DNA of 64,000 nt from Pseudopyrenochaeta lycopersici (lineage: Eukaryota > Ascomycota > Dothideomycetes > Pleosporales > Pseudopyrenochaetaceae), in contig NHZP01000078.1 in NCBI GenBank assembly GCA_003313425.1, positions 124,001 to 188,000 of the forward strand, written 5' to 3'. Position numbers and translations under genes: made by a program. Under the pieces are notes generated by a model. The model was not told the DNA's origin. It saw only the letters and a list, made by a program, of their open reading frames with translations, and searched no databases. This document shows positions 22,528 through 32,385 of the stretch, one piece after another (position 1 is the first letter of the stretch; the number at the start of each line of letters is the position of its first letter).

Positions 22528-24546
22528 ATGCGAGGCTGCTGCTAATGCGGGTGTGTCTGGTGGTGTAGGCTGTAAGTTGATCTGCGACTACTGAGATGCG
22601 AGGCAGCCGCTAATGATTGTGTGTCTGGTGGTGTAGTATGTAAGTTGACCTGCGACTGCTGAGATGCGAGGATGCTGCTAATGCTGGTATGTCTGGTGGT
22701 GTAGCGTGTACGTTGATCTGCGACTACTGAGATGCGAGGATGCTGCTAATGCTGGTGTGTCTGGTGGTGTAGGATGTAAGTTGATCTGCGGCTGCTGAGA
22801 TGCGGGGATGCTGCTAATGCTAGTGTGTCTGGTGGTGTAGGATGTAAGTTGATCTGCAACTACTGAGATGCGAGGCTGCTGCTAATGCTAGTGTGTCTGG
22901 TGGTGTAGCGTGTAAGTTGATCTGTGACTACTGAGATGCGAGGATGCTACTAATGCTGGTATGTCTGGTGGTGTAGGCTGTATGTTGATCTGCGACTGCT
23001 GAGATGCGAGGATGCTACTAATGCTGGCGTGTCTGGTGGTGTAGGATGTAAGTTGATCTGCGGCTGCTGAGATGCGGGGATGCTGCTAATGCTAGTGTGT
23101 CTGGTGGTGTAGGATGTAAGTTGATCTGCAACTACTGAGATGCGAGGCTGCTGCTAATGCTGGTGTGTCTTGTTGTATAGGCTGTAAGTTGACCTACGAC
23201 TACTGAGATGCGAGGCTGCTGCTAATGCTAGTGTGTCTGGTGGTGTAGCGTGTAAGTTGATCTGCGACTACTGAGGTGTGAGAATGCTGCTAATGCTAGT
23301 GTGTCTGGTGGTGTAGTATGTAAGTTGATCTGCGACTACTGAGGTGTGAGACTGCTGCTAATGCTGGTGTGTCTGGTTGTGTAGCGTGTACGTTGATCTG
23401 CGACTACTGAGATGCGAGGATGCTGCTAATGTTAGTGTGCCTGGTGATGTAGCGTGTAAGTTGATCCACGACTACTGATGCGAGGCCGCTGCTAATGCTG
23501 ATGTGTCTGGTGGTGTAGGCTGTAAGTTGACCTACGACTGCTGAGATGCAAGGCTGCTGCTAATGCTGGTATGTCTGGTGGTTTAGCTGGTAAGTTGAGC
23601 TGCAAATACTGAGATGCGAGGATGGTGCTAATGTTGGTGTGTCTGGTGGTGTAGGATGTAAGTTGATCTGCGACTACTGAGATGCGAGGCAGCCGCTAAT
23701 GATTGTGTGTCTGGTGGTGTAGGATGTAAGTTGATCTGCGACTACTGAGATGCGAGGCTGCTGCTAACGCTAGAGTGTCTGGTGGTCTAGCTGGTAAGTT
23801 GAACTGCAAATACTGAGATGCGAGGATGCTGCTAATGCTTGTGTGTCTTGTTGTGTAGGATGTAAGTTGACCTACGACTACTGAGATGCGAGACTGCTGC
23901 TAATGCTAGTATGTCTGGTGGTGTAGGATGTAAGTTGATCTGCGACTACTGAGATGCGAGGCTGCTGCTAATGCTGGCGTGTCTGGTGGGTAGGATGTAA
24001 GTTGATCAACGACTGCTGAGATGTGATGCTGCTGCTAATGCTGGTATGTCTGGTGGTGTAGGCTGTAAGTTGATCTGCGACTGCCGAGATGCGAGGATAC
24101 TGCTAACGCTAGTGTGTCTGGTGGTCTAGCTCGTAAGTTGAGCTGCAAATACTGAGATGCGAGGATGCTGCTAATGCTGGTGTGTCTTGTTGTGTAGGAT
24201 GTAAGTTGGCTTGCGACTACTGAGATGTGAGGTTGCTGCTAACTCTAGTGTGTCTGGTGGTGTAGCCTGTAAGTTGACCCGAAAATACTGAGATGCGAGG
24301 CTGCTGGTAATGCTAGTGTGTCTGGTGGTGTAGGGTGTAAGTTGATCTGCGACTACTGAGATGCGAGGCTGCTGCTAATGCTGGTGTGTCTTGTTGTATA
24401 GGCTGTATGTTGACCTACGACTACTGAGATGCGAGGATGCTGCTAATGCTGGTGTGTCTGGTGGTGTAGGATGTAAGTTGATCTGCGACTACTGAGATGC
24501 GAGGCTGCTGCTAATACTGGTATGTCTGGTGGTGCAGCATGTAAGT
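22528..24546 (+). repeat. About 30 tandem 68-bp monomers, each shaped like a spliceosomal intron
   Basis: The period is 68 bp (donor-like hexamers at 22572, 22640, 22708, 22776 ... 24473, 24541; two or three monomers are 1-2 bp short). In register, each monomer is 65 nt from GTANGT to a YAG, with CTAAT or CTAAC about 23 nt before the YAG, then exactly three bases before the next donor. All 30 hexamers read GTAAGT, GTACGT or GTATGT, and every acceptor is TAG except one CAG. The three spacer bases vary most (GAT, GCT, CGT, TAT, CTG, CTC, CCT, GGT, CAT). The array ends 22 bp before the HET gene's first ATG. Confidence 0.95.
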
Positions 24547-24567
24547 GGGCCTCTGGATCGCTCCTTG

Positions 24568-26553
24568 ATGTGGACGCTACAATCGATAATGACTTGGAAG
24601 CAGTACAACACGTGGGCTCTTGACTTTGACGATGCCTTTACACGCCACCTTCTGTTAGGTTTACCATTACATGCGCGACCTGCTACGGTTTACCCTTGTT
24701 CCTGCTGTAGCGAGATTGTGAATGAAACTCTCACAAACACTACATACAAGGCTAGTCTTTCTGATATGCGTACTTCTGCGGAAAGATGTTCGATCTGCAA
24801 TATGCTCCTCCAAGCATTCCAGCACAGCCGCAAAGATGATGACGGAAATACCTACATAGAGCGAACACGTTCAGCACTCAGAGCAGGAGCTGGAGGCCCG
24901 CGTCTTCTACGGTTTTGTGCGGATCCAGGTCAGCCCCTACGATTCCCCTTATGCACCGAACAGAAATGATACTTATTGCATATCCATGCTACAGAATATG
25001 CTGATTCTAGCGCGCCAATGGGTCTCCCAATTTTCTCTAAACCCGATAACCCTGCACGATTTGCACTGCTTCGCGCATGGCTTCGTTGGTGTGACGAGTC
25101 CCACGGTTGTAACAAGCACCAAGGTGAATCCAAGACAACATTGCCAACCAGAGTCCTCTACGTCGGTGATCCAAAGGGTTCAGGTTACAACTCAGATTGC
25201 GTACGTCTGATTTGTGCCTCGAAAGCAAGTCGGAAAGAATACATCGCATTATCTCATTGCTGGGGTGACCTTTCGGACGAAAAGAAAGAAGCATACTGTA
25301 CCACCCAGAATAATATTGACCGCCGACAGGGAGGATTCAGCATGTCTGAATTACCGAAGACGTTCCGGGACGCTATTATTGTGACCCGAGAGCTGGGCGT
25401 TGCGTATCTCTGGATCGACTCACTCTGCATCATCCAATACGGAGACAATGGCGAAGACTGGAGAAGCGAATCTGGCCAAATGGAAAGCGTCTTCTCGGGG
25501 GCTTACTGTATAATCGCTGCAACGGCGGCTGCCAACTCTGACGCGGGGTTCCTCAAGTGTGGCATAAGCCCTGAGAGTATCTACGTTCAAGATCCCTCTG
25601 GCAAGCAGTTCTATATCAGCACCGACATAGATGATTTCGACAACGACGTGGGGGAGGCACCCATCAATAAGCGAGCATGGGTAATGCAAGAAGGGGTTTT
25701 GGCTCGACGGACTATCCACTTCAGCGCCAAACAAACGTACTGGGAATGTGGGGAAGGGATTTACTGCGAAAACCTTACTAGGCTGATAAGGTACGAGCCC
25801 TACAACACCTGATTCGAAACACTCCTGACAAGGCATTTCCTCAGCCCCAGAAGGGATAAGTATTTTACGCTCGACTCAAACTTCCCGAGCCGGCTCCTCG
25901 CATCAGGCAATAGTCGTACCCTTAACTGCATCTCCTTTCTTTTCCAGGAATACTCGAAGCGAAACCTTACAGTCCCGACTGACAGATGTATTGCCATATC
26001 CGGGTTGGAGGATCGTATCGCAGGCGCCTTAAGATGTCAAAGCAGATATGGCATCTTCCAGAAATACCTTCACAGGAACCTCCTCTGGCAGGGATCTAGC
26101 GACGAGATGAAGCACATTTCGTACGACCATCATGTGCCATCTTGGTCATGGATGGCATATAGTGGAGGCATTCAGTTCATGGACATCCCCTTGGGTGAAC
26201 TTGATTGGATTGATCATCTCCGGTTCGATGAGAAGTGCGAATGCGACCATGCCATAATCTCCAACCTGTGGACATTTCAGAACTGTACGATGGGACTCTA
26301 TGGGCCCCAGTATGCGGTCTTGGATTCCGATGGAGCGAAAAGGGGGTGGATACAGTACGACGTCGAGGGCAGTGAAGACCATCGCAAGGAACAATGTGTT
26401 GTTGTAGGAAGGAAGAGCGATACAGGTATTGAGGAGTACTATGTACTAGTTGTCAGGTCGACCAGTGTGGATGGCGAGTACAGGAGGGTTGGCGTTGGGT
26501 TGATTCAGAGTGACTACGTGGTGGGACAGAGGATCAATGTACGAGTTGTATGA
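24568..26553 (+). CDS. HET-domain (heterokaryon incompatibility) protein
   Basis: Two introns (24929-24994 and 25791-25844, or to 25850 with the alternative acceptor) give about 621 codons. The HET domain shows its usual blocks: YIALSHCWGD (about 203-212), AYLWIDSLCIIQ, then ESVFSGAYCIIAATAA and RAWVMQEGVLARR with YWEC. A Cys-containing N-terminal region (PCSCCSEIV, CSICNMLL) precedes it, as in many HET-only proteins, and a long C-terminal part carries no known domain. HET domains trigger cell death on non-self fusion; the partner of this one is unknown. The start is the first ATG after the satellite array, so the array occupies the 5' leader or promoter. The first donor, GTCAGC, is weak. Confidence 0.85.
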
Positions 26554-27353
26554 ACGACGTTGCGCCAAAAAATCTGTGAGTAGCAGTTACACATGCGGAC
26601 TTGACGTCAAATGCACCAAATTTGACTCAGTGTCTTTAAACGTGAGCTCATTCAACATCACCTCCCACTCAATCGAGTAATGGACATAACTAGGCGGCGT
26701 CTCATCATAAACCTCGTGCTCGTTCAACTCCTCCAGATCAAGCAACACATGACCCCCCAAGTGCAGCCTTATCTCTTGTGGATTGCTAGTGTCGTTTGGT
26801 CTTCTTCGCTTGTTATAACACCCAGCAGCACATTACTGGTCGCAGACGGGTTATCGGCTGGACCACAAAGAAGTAGTGAGTCTTTTCAAGTGCTGTACGT
26901 CCTTTTGTGTGCCTAATTAACTAGCTTTAGCATTGGACAGAGACGTAAGCGGCCCTGCTGCGATGGATGGGTAACAGATGGGCCTCATCCAACGAAAGTG
27001 TTTGCCTTTGTCTGAGGCTTGCCAATATGCTTTCCATTCCTCTCGCAGTTTCTCTCTGTACAAGCGGATACGGTATTGTCGTGAACTTGTGCAGGTGCTG
27101 ATGCAGGTGCCGATACAGGTGCCCAAATGCTCCTTTGGAATGGCCACGTCATCCACAATACCTGCATAGAAAGCTGGAGAGGAGATGCTCCAGCCGGAAA
27201 CACAGTTTTAGAATCACGTGATTTTAACCGATGAAGCTTTGAGTTCCCCGCATCGCTGAGACATGGAACCAGGAAGAGAGTGCACCATGACTATGATTGG
27301 GTGATCCGTTTTTTATGTAGCTATCATTCGACCAGGAGACATGGTTATATCCT
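26554..27353. other. Intergenic segment between HET and small heat-shock genes
   Basis: No gene was recognised on either strand. A TGACGTCA palindrome occurs at 26602-26609, downstream of the HET stop. A short CAGGTGC(T/C)GATG-type repeat lies at about 27090-27125. Confidence 0.4.
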
Positions 27354-27398
27354 TGACGTCAACTGACTGTACCAGAAGTTTCTCTGGATTTCTTCAAG
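27354..27398 (+). promoter_or_regulatory. CRE-like palindrome and heat-shock-element-like motif upstream of Hsp20
   Basis: TGACGTCA at 27354-27361 is the palindrome bound by Atf/CREB bZIP factors. GAAGTTTC at 27375-27382 has the GAAnnTTC arrangement of a heat-shock element, with further TTC units (TTTCTTC) at 27389. They lie 70-120 bp before the ATG. Stress regulation is inferred, not shown. Confidence 0.5.
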
Positions 27399-27471
27399 TT
27401 TCGATCATCCACCCTCTACCAGTCCGACGGATACCACACGTAATTTCTGGCAATGGCACGGTTATTCGAGA

Positions 27472-28242
27472 ATGGCGTTTGTCGAGTATATAATGAACCC
27501 AATGATGCCTCTCAATTTCACCAGCAGAACAAGAATCATCAAATATTCTATGCAATCACTACGCACAAGCATTCAACGAGTTCCACAACAACTCAACTGC
27601 ATCGCAAAGCCTACTGTCACCCGCAACTTCGCGACAACACCAGCAACAATGTCTCTGTTCCCACGCTTCACTCAGGAGTTCGCTCCCATCTTCCGTTTGT
27701 TCGATGAGTACGACCGCCAAGCGTTCCGTGACCTCGACGGCCAATTCAAGAGCATCCGTTCTTTCACTCCCAAGTTTGATGTCAAGGAGACTAAGACACA
27801 CTACGAGCTCCATGGCGAACTTCCCGGTGTCGAGCAGAAGAACATCAACATCGAATGGACTGACAACAACACACTGACCGTCTCCGGCCGTCACGAACAT
27901 GTGCGCGAAGAAGGCGAGCGCCCCCAAGGCTTCATCGAAGACGACGCAGAGCAAAAGAAACTCGATCATCAACCTACCGTCGAAGATGAGACCAGTGCCA
28001 ATACTAGCAAAGAGACATCGGTCGCCAAGCAGTCTGAGAAGAAGGATGTAGCGAAGCAGACTGAGCCACCCAATTCCAAATACTGGGTTTCTGAACGCAG
28101 TGTCGGTGAATTCCATCGCTCCTTCGCCTTCCCTGCTCGTATCGATCAGGATTCTGTCAAAGCTAGCTTGAAGAATGGCATCTTGAGCATTGTTATTCCG
28201 AAGGCGACGGCGCCTCAGGCTAGGAAGATTTATATTGGGTAA
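27472..28242 (+). CDS. Small heat-shock protein (Hsp20/alpha-crystallin), probably mitochondrial
   Basis: 256 codons, no intron. The alpha-crystallin domain starts at KFDVKETKTHYELHGELPG and ends at SIVIPKA; ASLKNGILSIVIPK is the characteristic closing strand region. A charged insertion of about 60 residues (Glu/Lys/Ser/Thr) sits inside the domain, as in fungal Hsp30 proteins. The first 60 residues lack acidic residues after the opening and end in TVTRNFATTPA, a typical mitochondrial presequence cleavage region. An internal ATG (27652, MSLFPRFTQEF) fits the usual Hsp30 start, so a cytosolic form is possible. ATP-independent holdase chaperone by family. Ends in QARKIYIG. Confidence 0.92.
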   Translation: MAFVEYIMNPMMPLNFTSRTRIIKYSMQSLRTSIQRVPQQLNCIAKPTVTRNFATTPATMSLFPRFTQEFAPIFRLFDEYDRQAFRDLDGQFKSIRSFTPKFDVKETKTHYELHGELPGVEQKNINIEWTDNNTLTVSGRHEHVREEGERPQGFIEDDAEQKKLDHQPTVEDETSANTSKETSVAKQSEKKDVAKQTEPPNSKYWVSERSVGEFHRSFAFPARIDQDSVKASLKNGILSIVIPKATAPQARKIYIG

Positions 28243-28621
28243 GCGACTACTCGAGATATGGACAGCATCATACATGACTATCGTGGTGGAACCACATTAA
28301 GAATCGCTCTAAACCATACCGCGTTAATTATAGTTTTGAACCGCGTTAAGAACGCGTTAAGTAAATAAACCTTAGTTTCTGTGCCAACTCTCAGTCTGCA
28401 TGAGCTGATCTTTTCATTCAGTCCTGAGCTGACAGGTTCAAGATTTCGCTAAAGGCCGTCCTGTAGAGATACACAACCTCTTCCGGTGTGTGCTGTGTCT
28501 GTAACCATCCGTCACCATACCTGTTTCACCATCGGAGTAATTCAGCTGAAAACTCTAAGGTCGTCATTCTGACAAGGATCTGGTAGGTTTGACTTTGTTA
28601 AGGCCATGACTCCAGCAGAAA
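28243..28621. other. Intergenic segment
   Basis: The 3' flank of the Hsp20 gene. A GCGTTAA motif occurs three times at 28320-28360. No gene was recognised. Confidence 0.3.
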
Positions 28622-28915
28622 TTGGTGCCAGATTTGCATGTACTGAAGCAGGCTGGCAAAGTACAAATACAACATGGAGGTACATATAGCGAAGAAGCCA
28701 CAGATTGTTTCTTTCCTCGCGCGCCAGGCTTACGAACCCTCGACCAAGGCGAAGGCAAACTTCTTCGGTTTAACGAAAAGGTTGAACAGTTCAGAGCGGT
28801 AGATCTTGAAGATGCAGAGACAGAGTGGTCTGCTCAAAGCGACGATGATTCTTCTGATGAGGGATTGCTGATGATAAAACAACGTGAGCGGATTGACAAT
28901 TACAGGGATTTCTGA
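28622..28915 (+). pseudogene. Coding-like fragment, acidic C-terminus, unknown family
   Basis: An open frame of 97 codons, with no reliable ATG, ends in an acidic stretch (WSAQSDDDSSDEGLL) and looks like the tail of a real protein. Nothing identifies it. The opposite strand in the same place could be read as a further exon of the Zn2Cys6 gene, but that reading has a composition expected of antisense. Confidence 0.25.
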
Positions 28916-28993
28916 AGGCACACGCGACACTCAACCAGAGAGAGGAGATCCCGGATAAGACAGACTGGATATCCACGGTGACTTGAGAATGAC

Positions 28994-31195
28994 TTACATG
29001 ACTGGTGATGGGGTATGGGCAACCACCTGGCTCAGGCTTTGTGGCGCGTGATAGTACAGTTGTGGAGTGTGCTGTTGATGTGGTGGCTCTTGAGAGCGAG
29101 ATACAGGCTGACCTTGCGTCGCGTTCCTCTCATGGACTGGGTTGTCCGGAGCTTGGGCATACGGCGATATATATTCAGGAGGGCACGAGACTCTCGGCAG
29201 AGGTGGTGGCGCTTGCTCACTCCCGTCACTGTCACCACAGTTGCTAGCCACTGCTGAGTTAAGCTCATGTTCTTCAGTGGCGATGGACAGTCCGCGAGCG
29301 CCACTATGGCCTATTGGAGTTGCTGCTGTGCATGCCGTGTGAGTGCCGTGAGCAGCTCCACAGAGCGGTATGTGGATCTGAGTGCAAATCGGACACCGAT
29401 TGTAGACTGCAGCGATCTGCTCCTTTGCCTGTGTGGGTGGTGGAGGCTTTGTGATTCCCTTTTTCGGCCAGTACGTTCTGTTTGCATAGCCTTCACAAAT
29501 AAAGCCAACTCGTGTACAATTGGCACCTAGTCATCGTATCAGACGTCTATAAGGTATAGCACTTTGCTTGAAGCTTACATTTAGGTTTCGCTTCATCGCA
29601 CTTCTTCTTTCGTTTCCGACATGTCCCACAACCAGTCTTAGTTCGGTGTGCGAATTGCTGCCCGAAGTTAGTTTACAGTGACCCCGCAAAAGTTTCCGCC
29701 ACACTAGTCGCGACGCGTTCCCTCACAACATCTCCTTCTCAACTTTCAAGTATCATAACTATGCCACCACATCGCCAAATTTTACAAGAAATAGACCAAA
29801 ATACGCGCAGAGGCCCTAATTTAACAGTCCAGCAGCGAGATCAAATTATTGGGATGCTGCATGGTGGTTCTACAGTTGCTCAAGTTGCTGACGCGTATGG
29901 CCGGAGTGAACGCGCTATACGCGACCTCAGGAAGAAATATCACCAAACAGGCACAACTGCAGATAAACCTCGCAGCGGCCGGCCACCTATACTATCGCTT
30001 CATCAAAAGAAGATCATCTATCGCAAAGCACGTGCGCAGCCAAAAATTGAGTACAAAGAGCTAGCTGAAGTGGCAGTGACTGTGAATCTAGATGGCACCT
30101 CTTCGAAGCCGCCTAGCTCTAGTACACTATCCCGATACCTTAAAAGACAAGGCCTCACTAAATCTCCTTGTAAAAAGCGTCCTAAGCTCTATCGCGGGGA
30201 TGCGTTGAGGCGCCTCAAGTTCTGCAAGGAGTACTCTCAATTCCTATGGCATTGGCGTGCGCTCAAGTTCTCTAACGAATGCTTAGTTCAGAAGGGCTCA
30301 AGGCAAAACTAAGAGTGGGTTTTTCGAAATTCACAAGAGAAATAGAAGACAATAATGCCCCAAACCTATAGCTGCGGTAAAAAGGTGTCATAAATGGTAT
30401 GGGGTTCAATGTGGTTAGATGAACGTGGGTGTGCCTAGAGAAGTCCTCTAGTTATAATAGAGCGTGATTTCGATGCTCCAAAGTATGGGTACTCTGCTAA
30501 AAGTTACATTAAGGCCTTGACTAAAGGGCTTCTACCATCTTGGCGTCGTTCTTAGCTCTTTATGCAGGATAATGCGCGCATACACACAGCTGCAGCGACG
30601 CCTGAGTTCCTGCGCAAGCACCACATCACCACCATCAAATGGCCAGCATACTCACCTGATCTCAACCCAATTGAGCACGTCTAGTAGTACCTAAAGAAGC
30701 GCATGTACAAATTCTATCCACAATATAACAATTACAGCCAAGCTATAGAAGAGTAGGATGGCTTTTGCAGTGCATTGAAAGAGTGCTGGCGGCACATACC
30801 AGCTAAGCTCATCAAGCGCCTTATCTTGAGTATGCGACAACGAATTGCTGCATGTAAAAAGGCACGAGGATGGCAAACAAAGTATTAATCATCTATGCAA
30901 CTCTTGACCCAAAAAAAATTAATTATATAATATTTTGGCTGAGATATATGGTGTTGAAGTTTGGTGTACATGTGCTTGAGAGGGTGGCTCGTGCATGCGC
31001 GGCGGAAACTTTTGCGGGGTCACTGTAGTCATGAAGTATTCCAACAGAACATACTCTCTTCGCTTTCTTCAATGACACTTGTACGCCCGCTCGGGTCACC
31101 TCGTTTGCGTTTGTGTCTGCAAGGCCATTTGAGTCGTTCGTACCACCCGTGGTGGCGTGCAACAGTGGTGGCCCGCCGTTCTGGAATGGCTCCAT
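28994..31195 (-). CDS. Zn2Cys6 transcription factor with a transposon in intron 1, truncated after the DNA-binding part
   Basis: Exon 1 (31055-31195, MEPFQNGG...) ends at donor GTATGT. Exon 2 (29579-29657) follows a CTAAC branch and GGGCAG acceptor. Exon 3 (29526 downwards) follows a 52-bp intron (29527-29578). Phases agree, and the joined frame gives the full binuclear cluster CX2CX6CX6CX2CX6C (CGTCRKRKKKC ... KCANCTRVGFIC), then EGYANRTYWPKKG. A Pro/Gln/Ser-rich region ends in PSPVM and a TAA at 28994. That TAA overlaps a good donor (AT|GTAAGT), so another exon may once have followed. At 250 codons it is far shorter than usual factors and lacks the regulatory middle domain. Confidence 0.75.
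29676..31025 (+). mobile_element. Tc1/mariner element, 1350 bp, inside intron 1 of the Zn2Cys6 gene
   Basis: Perfect 25-bp inverted repeats (29676-29700, starting CAGTGACCCCGCAAAAGTTT, and 31001-31025) are flanked by TA on both sides (29674-29675, 31026-31027), the target duplication of this superfamily. Removing the element and one TA leaves a 45-bp intron, in the normal size range of this genome. The element lies antisense to the host gene. Confidence 0.93.
29761..30888 (+). pseudogene. Tc1-type transposase, RIP-inactivated
   Basis: The HTH region is intact (VQQRDQIIGMLHGG, then SGRPPILS), but the first catalytic motif FSDE reads FSNE, and stops then break the frame. The catalytic segments FMQDNARIHTAAA and YSPDLNPIEHV are still readable. 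Straight after PIEHV two TAG codons stand where relatives have Trp-Trp, the classic G-to-A change of RIP; further stops occur at about 30310, 30350 and 30555. Ends GWQTKY. Non-functional. Confidence 0.88.
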
Positions 31196-31978
31196 TATGT
31201 ACAGTTCACGGCGTTTTCATCCTTGCTGGAGGAAGCGTTTATAAGCCAGGTGTCGTATGCTAGAACGGAAAACTTGACAATGGCATGGGCTCGATGTTGC
31301 TTGATGTGCTCCGTTATAGTCGAGTATCGATAGAGATGCCTAGAGCCTGAAATCATTCGTGATGCTGTGGGTGATAAGATCTAAGGCGCTGATAGCAAAC
31401 CGTCAAAGCCAGACGTTGTATGAGGCGCGAGAGTGGATAAGAGTGCTCAACGAGCAATGAGACTCCAGACGCCAGGCGCCGCTTGCCGCGGGCAGCGATT
31501 GATCCTACTAGGGCAGAGAGGGACGTGCAGCACAATTGGACCGAACCGCTCCAGCCCCCGCTTATCATTCGGGTCACCGAACAGCCATAGCAGCGCTTAA
31601 ATCTAGATGGGAAGGCTTCGGTATGCATTCGCGCGGATGATTCGCGGGTACACGCCTAAAGCTGCTTTGTGAGTGCAGATTCGAGTGGTTTTGCTGGGCG
31701 ATTTAGCCAACGCGGGAACACCGCGTTTGCTTATCACATGTTGAGTGCTTCGGGCTGCTAATTAGTGGAGATAGCCCCACTAGCGTGCCTTCCTGGATTT
31801 GCATCAAACGCGCAAGAGCGGCTTGCCGCCCACTGAAGCTGCCCCTAAGTTAGGGACGCACAAGCGTGATTTTGGCGCGGTGCCTAGCGGACGCACAGTA
31901 CTTACGCGGCACCCCTATCAAAGTGGGCGTTGGGTCGTACGGTCGTCCATTCAAAAGTTTCCGCGCCCTATGCGGCAG
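31196..31978. other. 5' side of the Zn2Cys6 gene and unassigned sequence
   Basis: No confident gene. The segment just above 31195 is the presumed promoter of the Zn2Cys6 gene. The remainder precedes a HET-domain fragment and may be its decayed upstream part. Confidence 0.3.
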
Positions 31979-32152
31979 GCGTTAGCCACTGTGGACTTCT
32001 TTTCCGCAGAAGGCGAGCTGCAAGAAATTCACGAGATAACGGGAATCGACGTTCGCGCCCTTCAAAGAGGCCCTTTATCTCAGTTCAGCGTTGATGAGCG
32101 AATGTCATGGGCTGCAAGACGCGAGACAAAACGTGAAGAAGACGCGGCATAC
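31979..32152 (+). pseudogene. HET-domain fragment
   Basis: Reads ATVDFFSAEGELQEIHEITG, then QRGPLSQFSVDERMSWAARR, then TKREEDAAY. This corresponds to the second half of the HET domain as found at the N-terminus of HET-NLR proteins, just before the block SLLGIFDVxxPLIYGEG. The homology stops at AAY. The missing next block is visible at 36.0 kb, upstream of an NB-ARC fragment. No start or partner exon was found here. Confidence 0.7.
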
Positions 32153-32385
32153 ACGGAAGTTTACTTACAAAGCAGTCTGTGATCGCGTCTTCGAACCGGG
32201 CTTGTTCGTCCGGAGAAGCTTAGGTCTAATTCCATTTCTGTCCAGAGAGATGGCTATTGAGAACCACTACGTGTCGGCAGATTGCGACGATAAACGCTTC
32301 TGTACCGATTAATCGCCAGTCGTCAGTACACTGGTTTGGTCTGAAACATGCCTAATAAGCGGTTAATCTGGGTAGGAGTTGGGGT

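Noticed and set aside
22528..24546. CRISPR-like array.
   Set aside because: Monomers are contiguous 68-bp repeats with only three variable bases between conserved parts, in a eukaryotic genome with spliceosomal introns; no spacers and no cas genes.
27559..28275. 238-codon minus-strand open frame.
   Set aside because: It is the mirror of the Hsp20 gene; its composition (Leu/Val/Arg-rich) is that of antisense.
28730..28930. Extra minus-strand exon of the Zn2Cys6 gene after the donor-like end at 28992-28997.
   Set aside because: The reading lacks any motif of fungal transcription factors, and the opposite strand looks more like real coding; left open as a possibility only.
29676..29700. Shared family for the two Tc1/mariner elements, based on similar ends.
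   Set aside because: Only CAGT and an AAAAGT block agree; the transposases are clearly different in sequence, so they are separate families.
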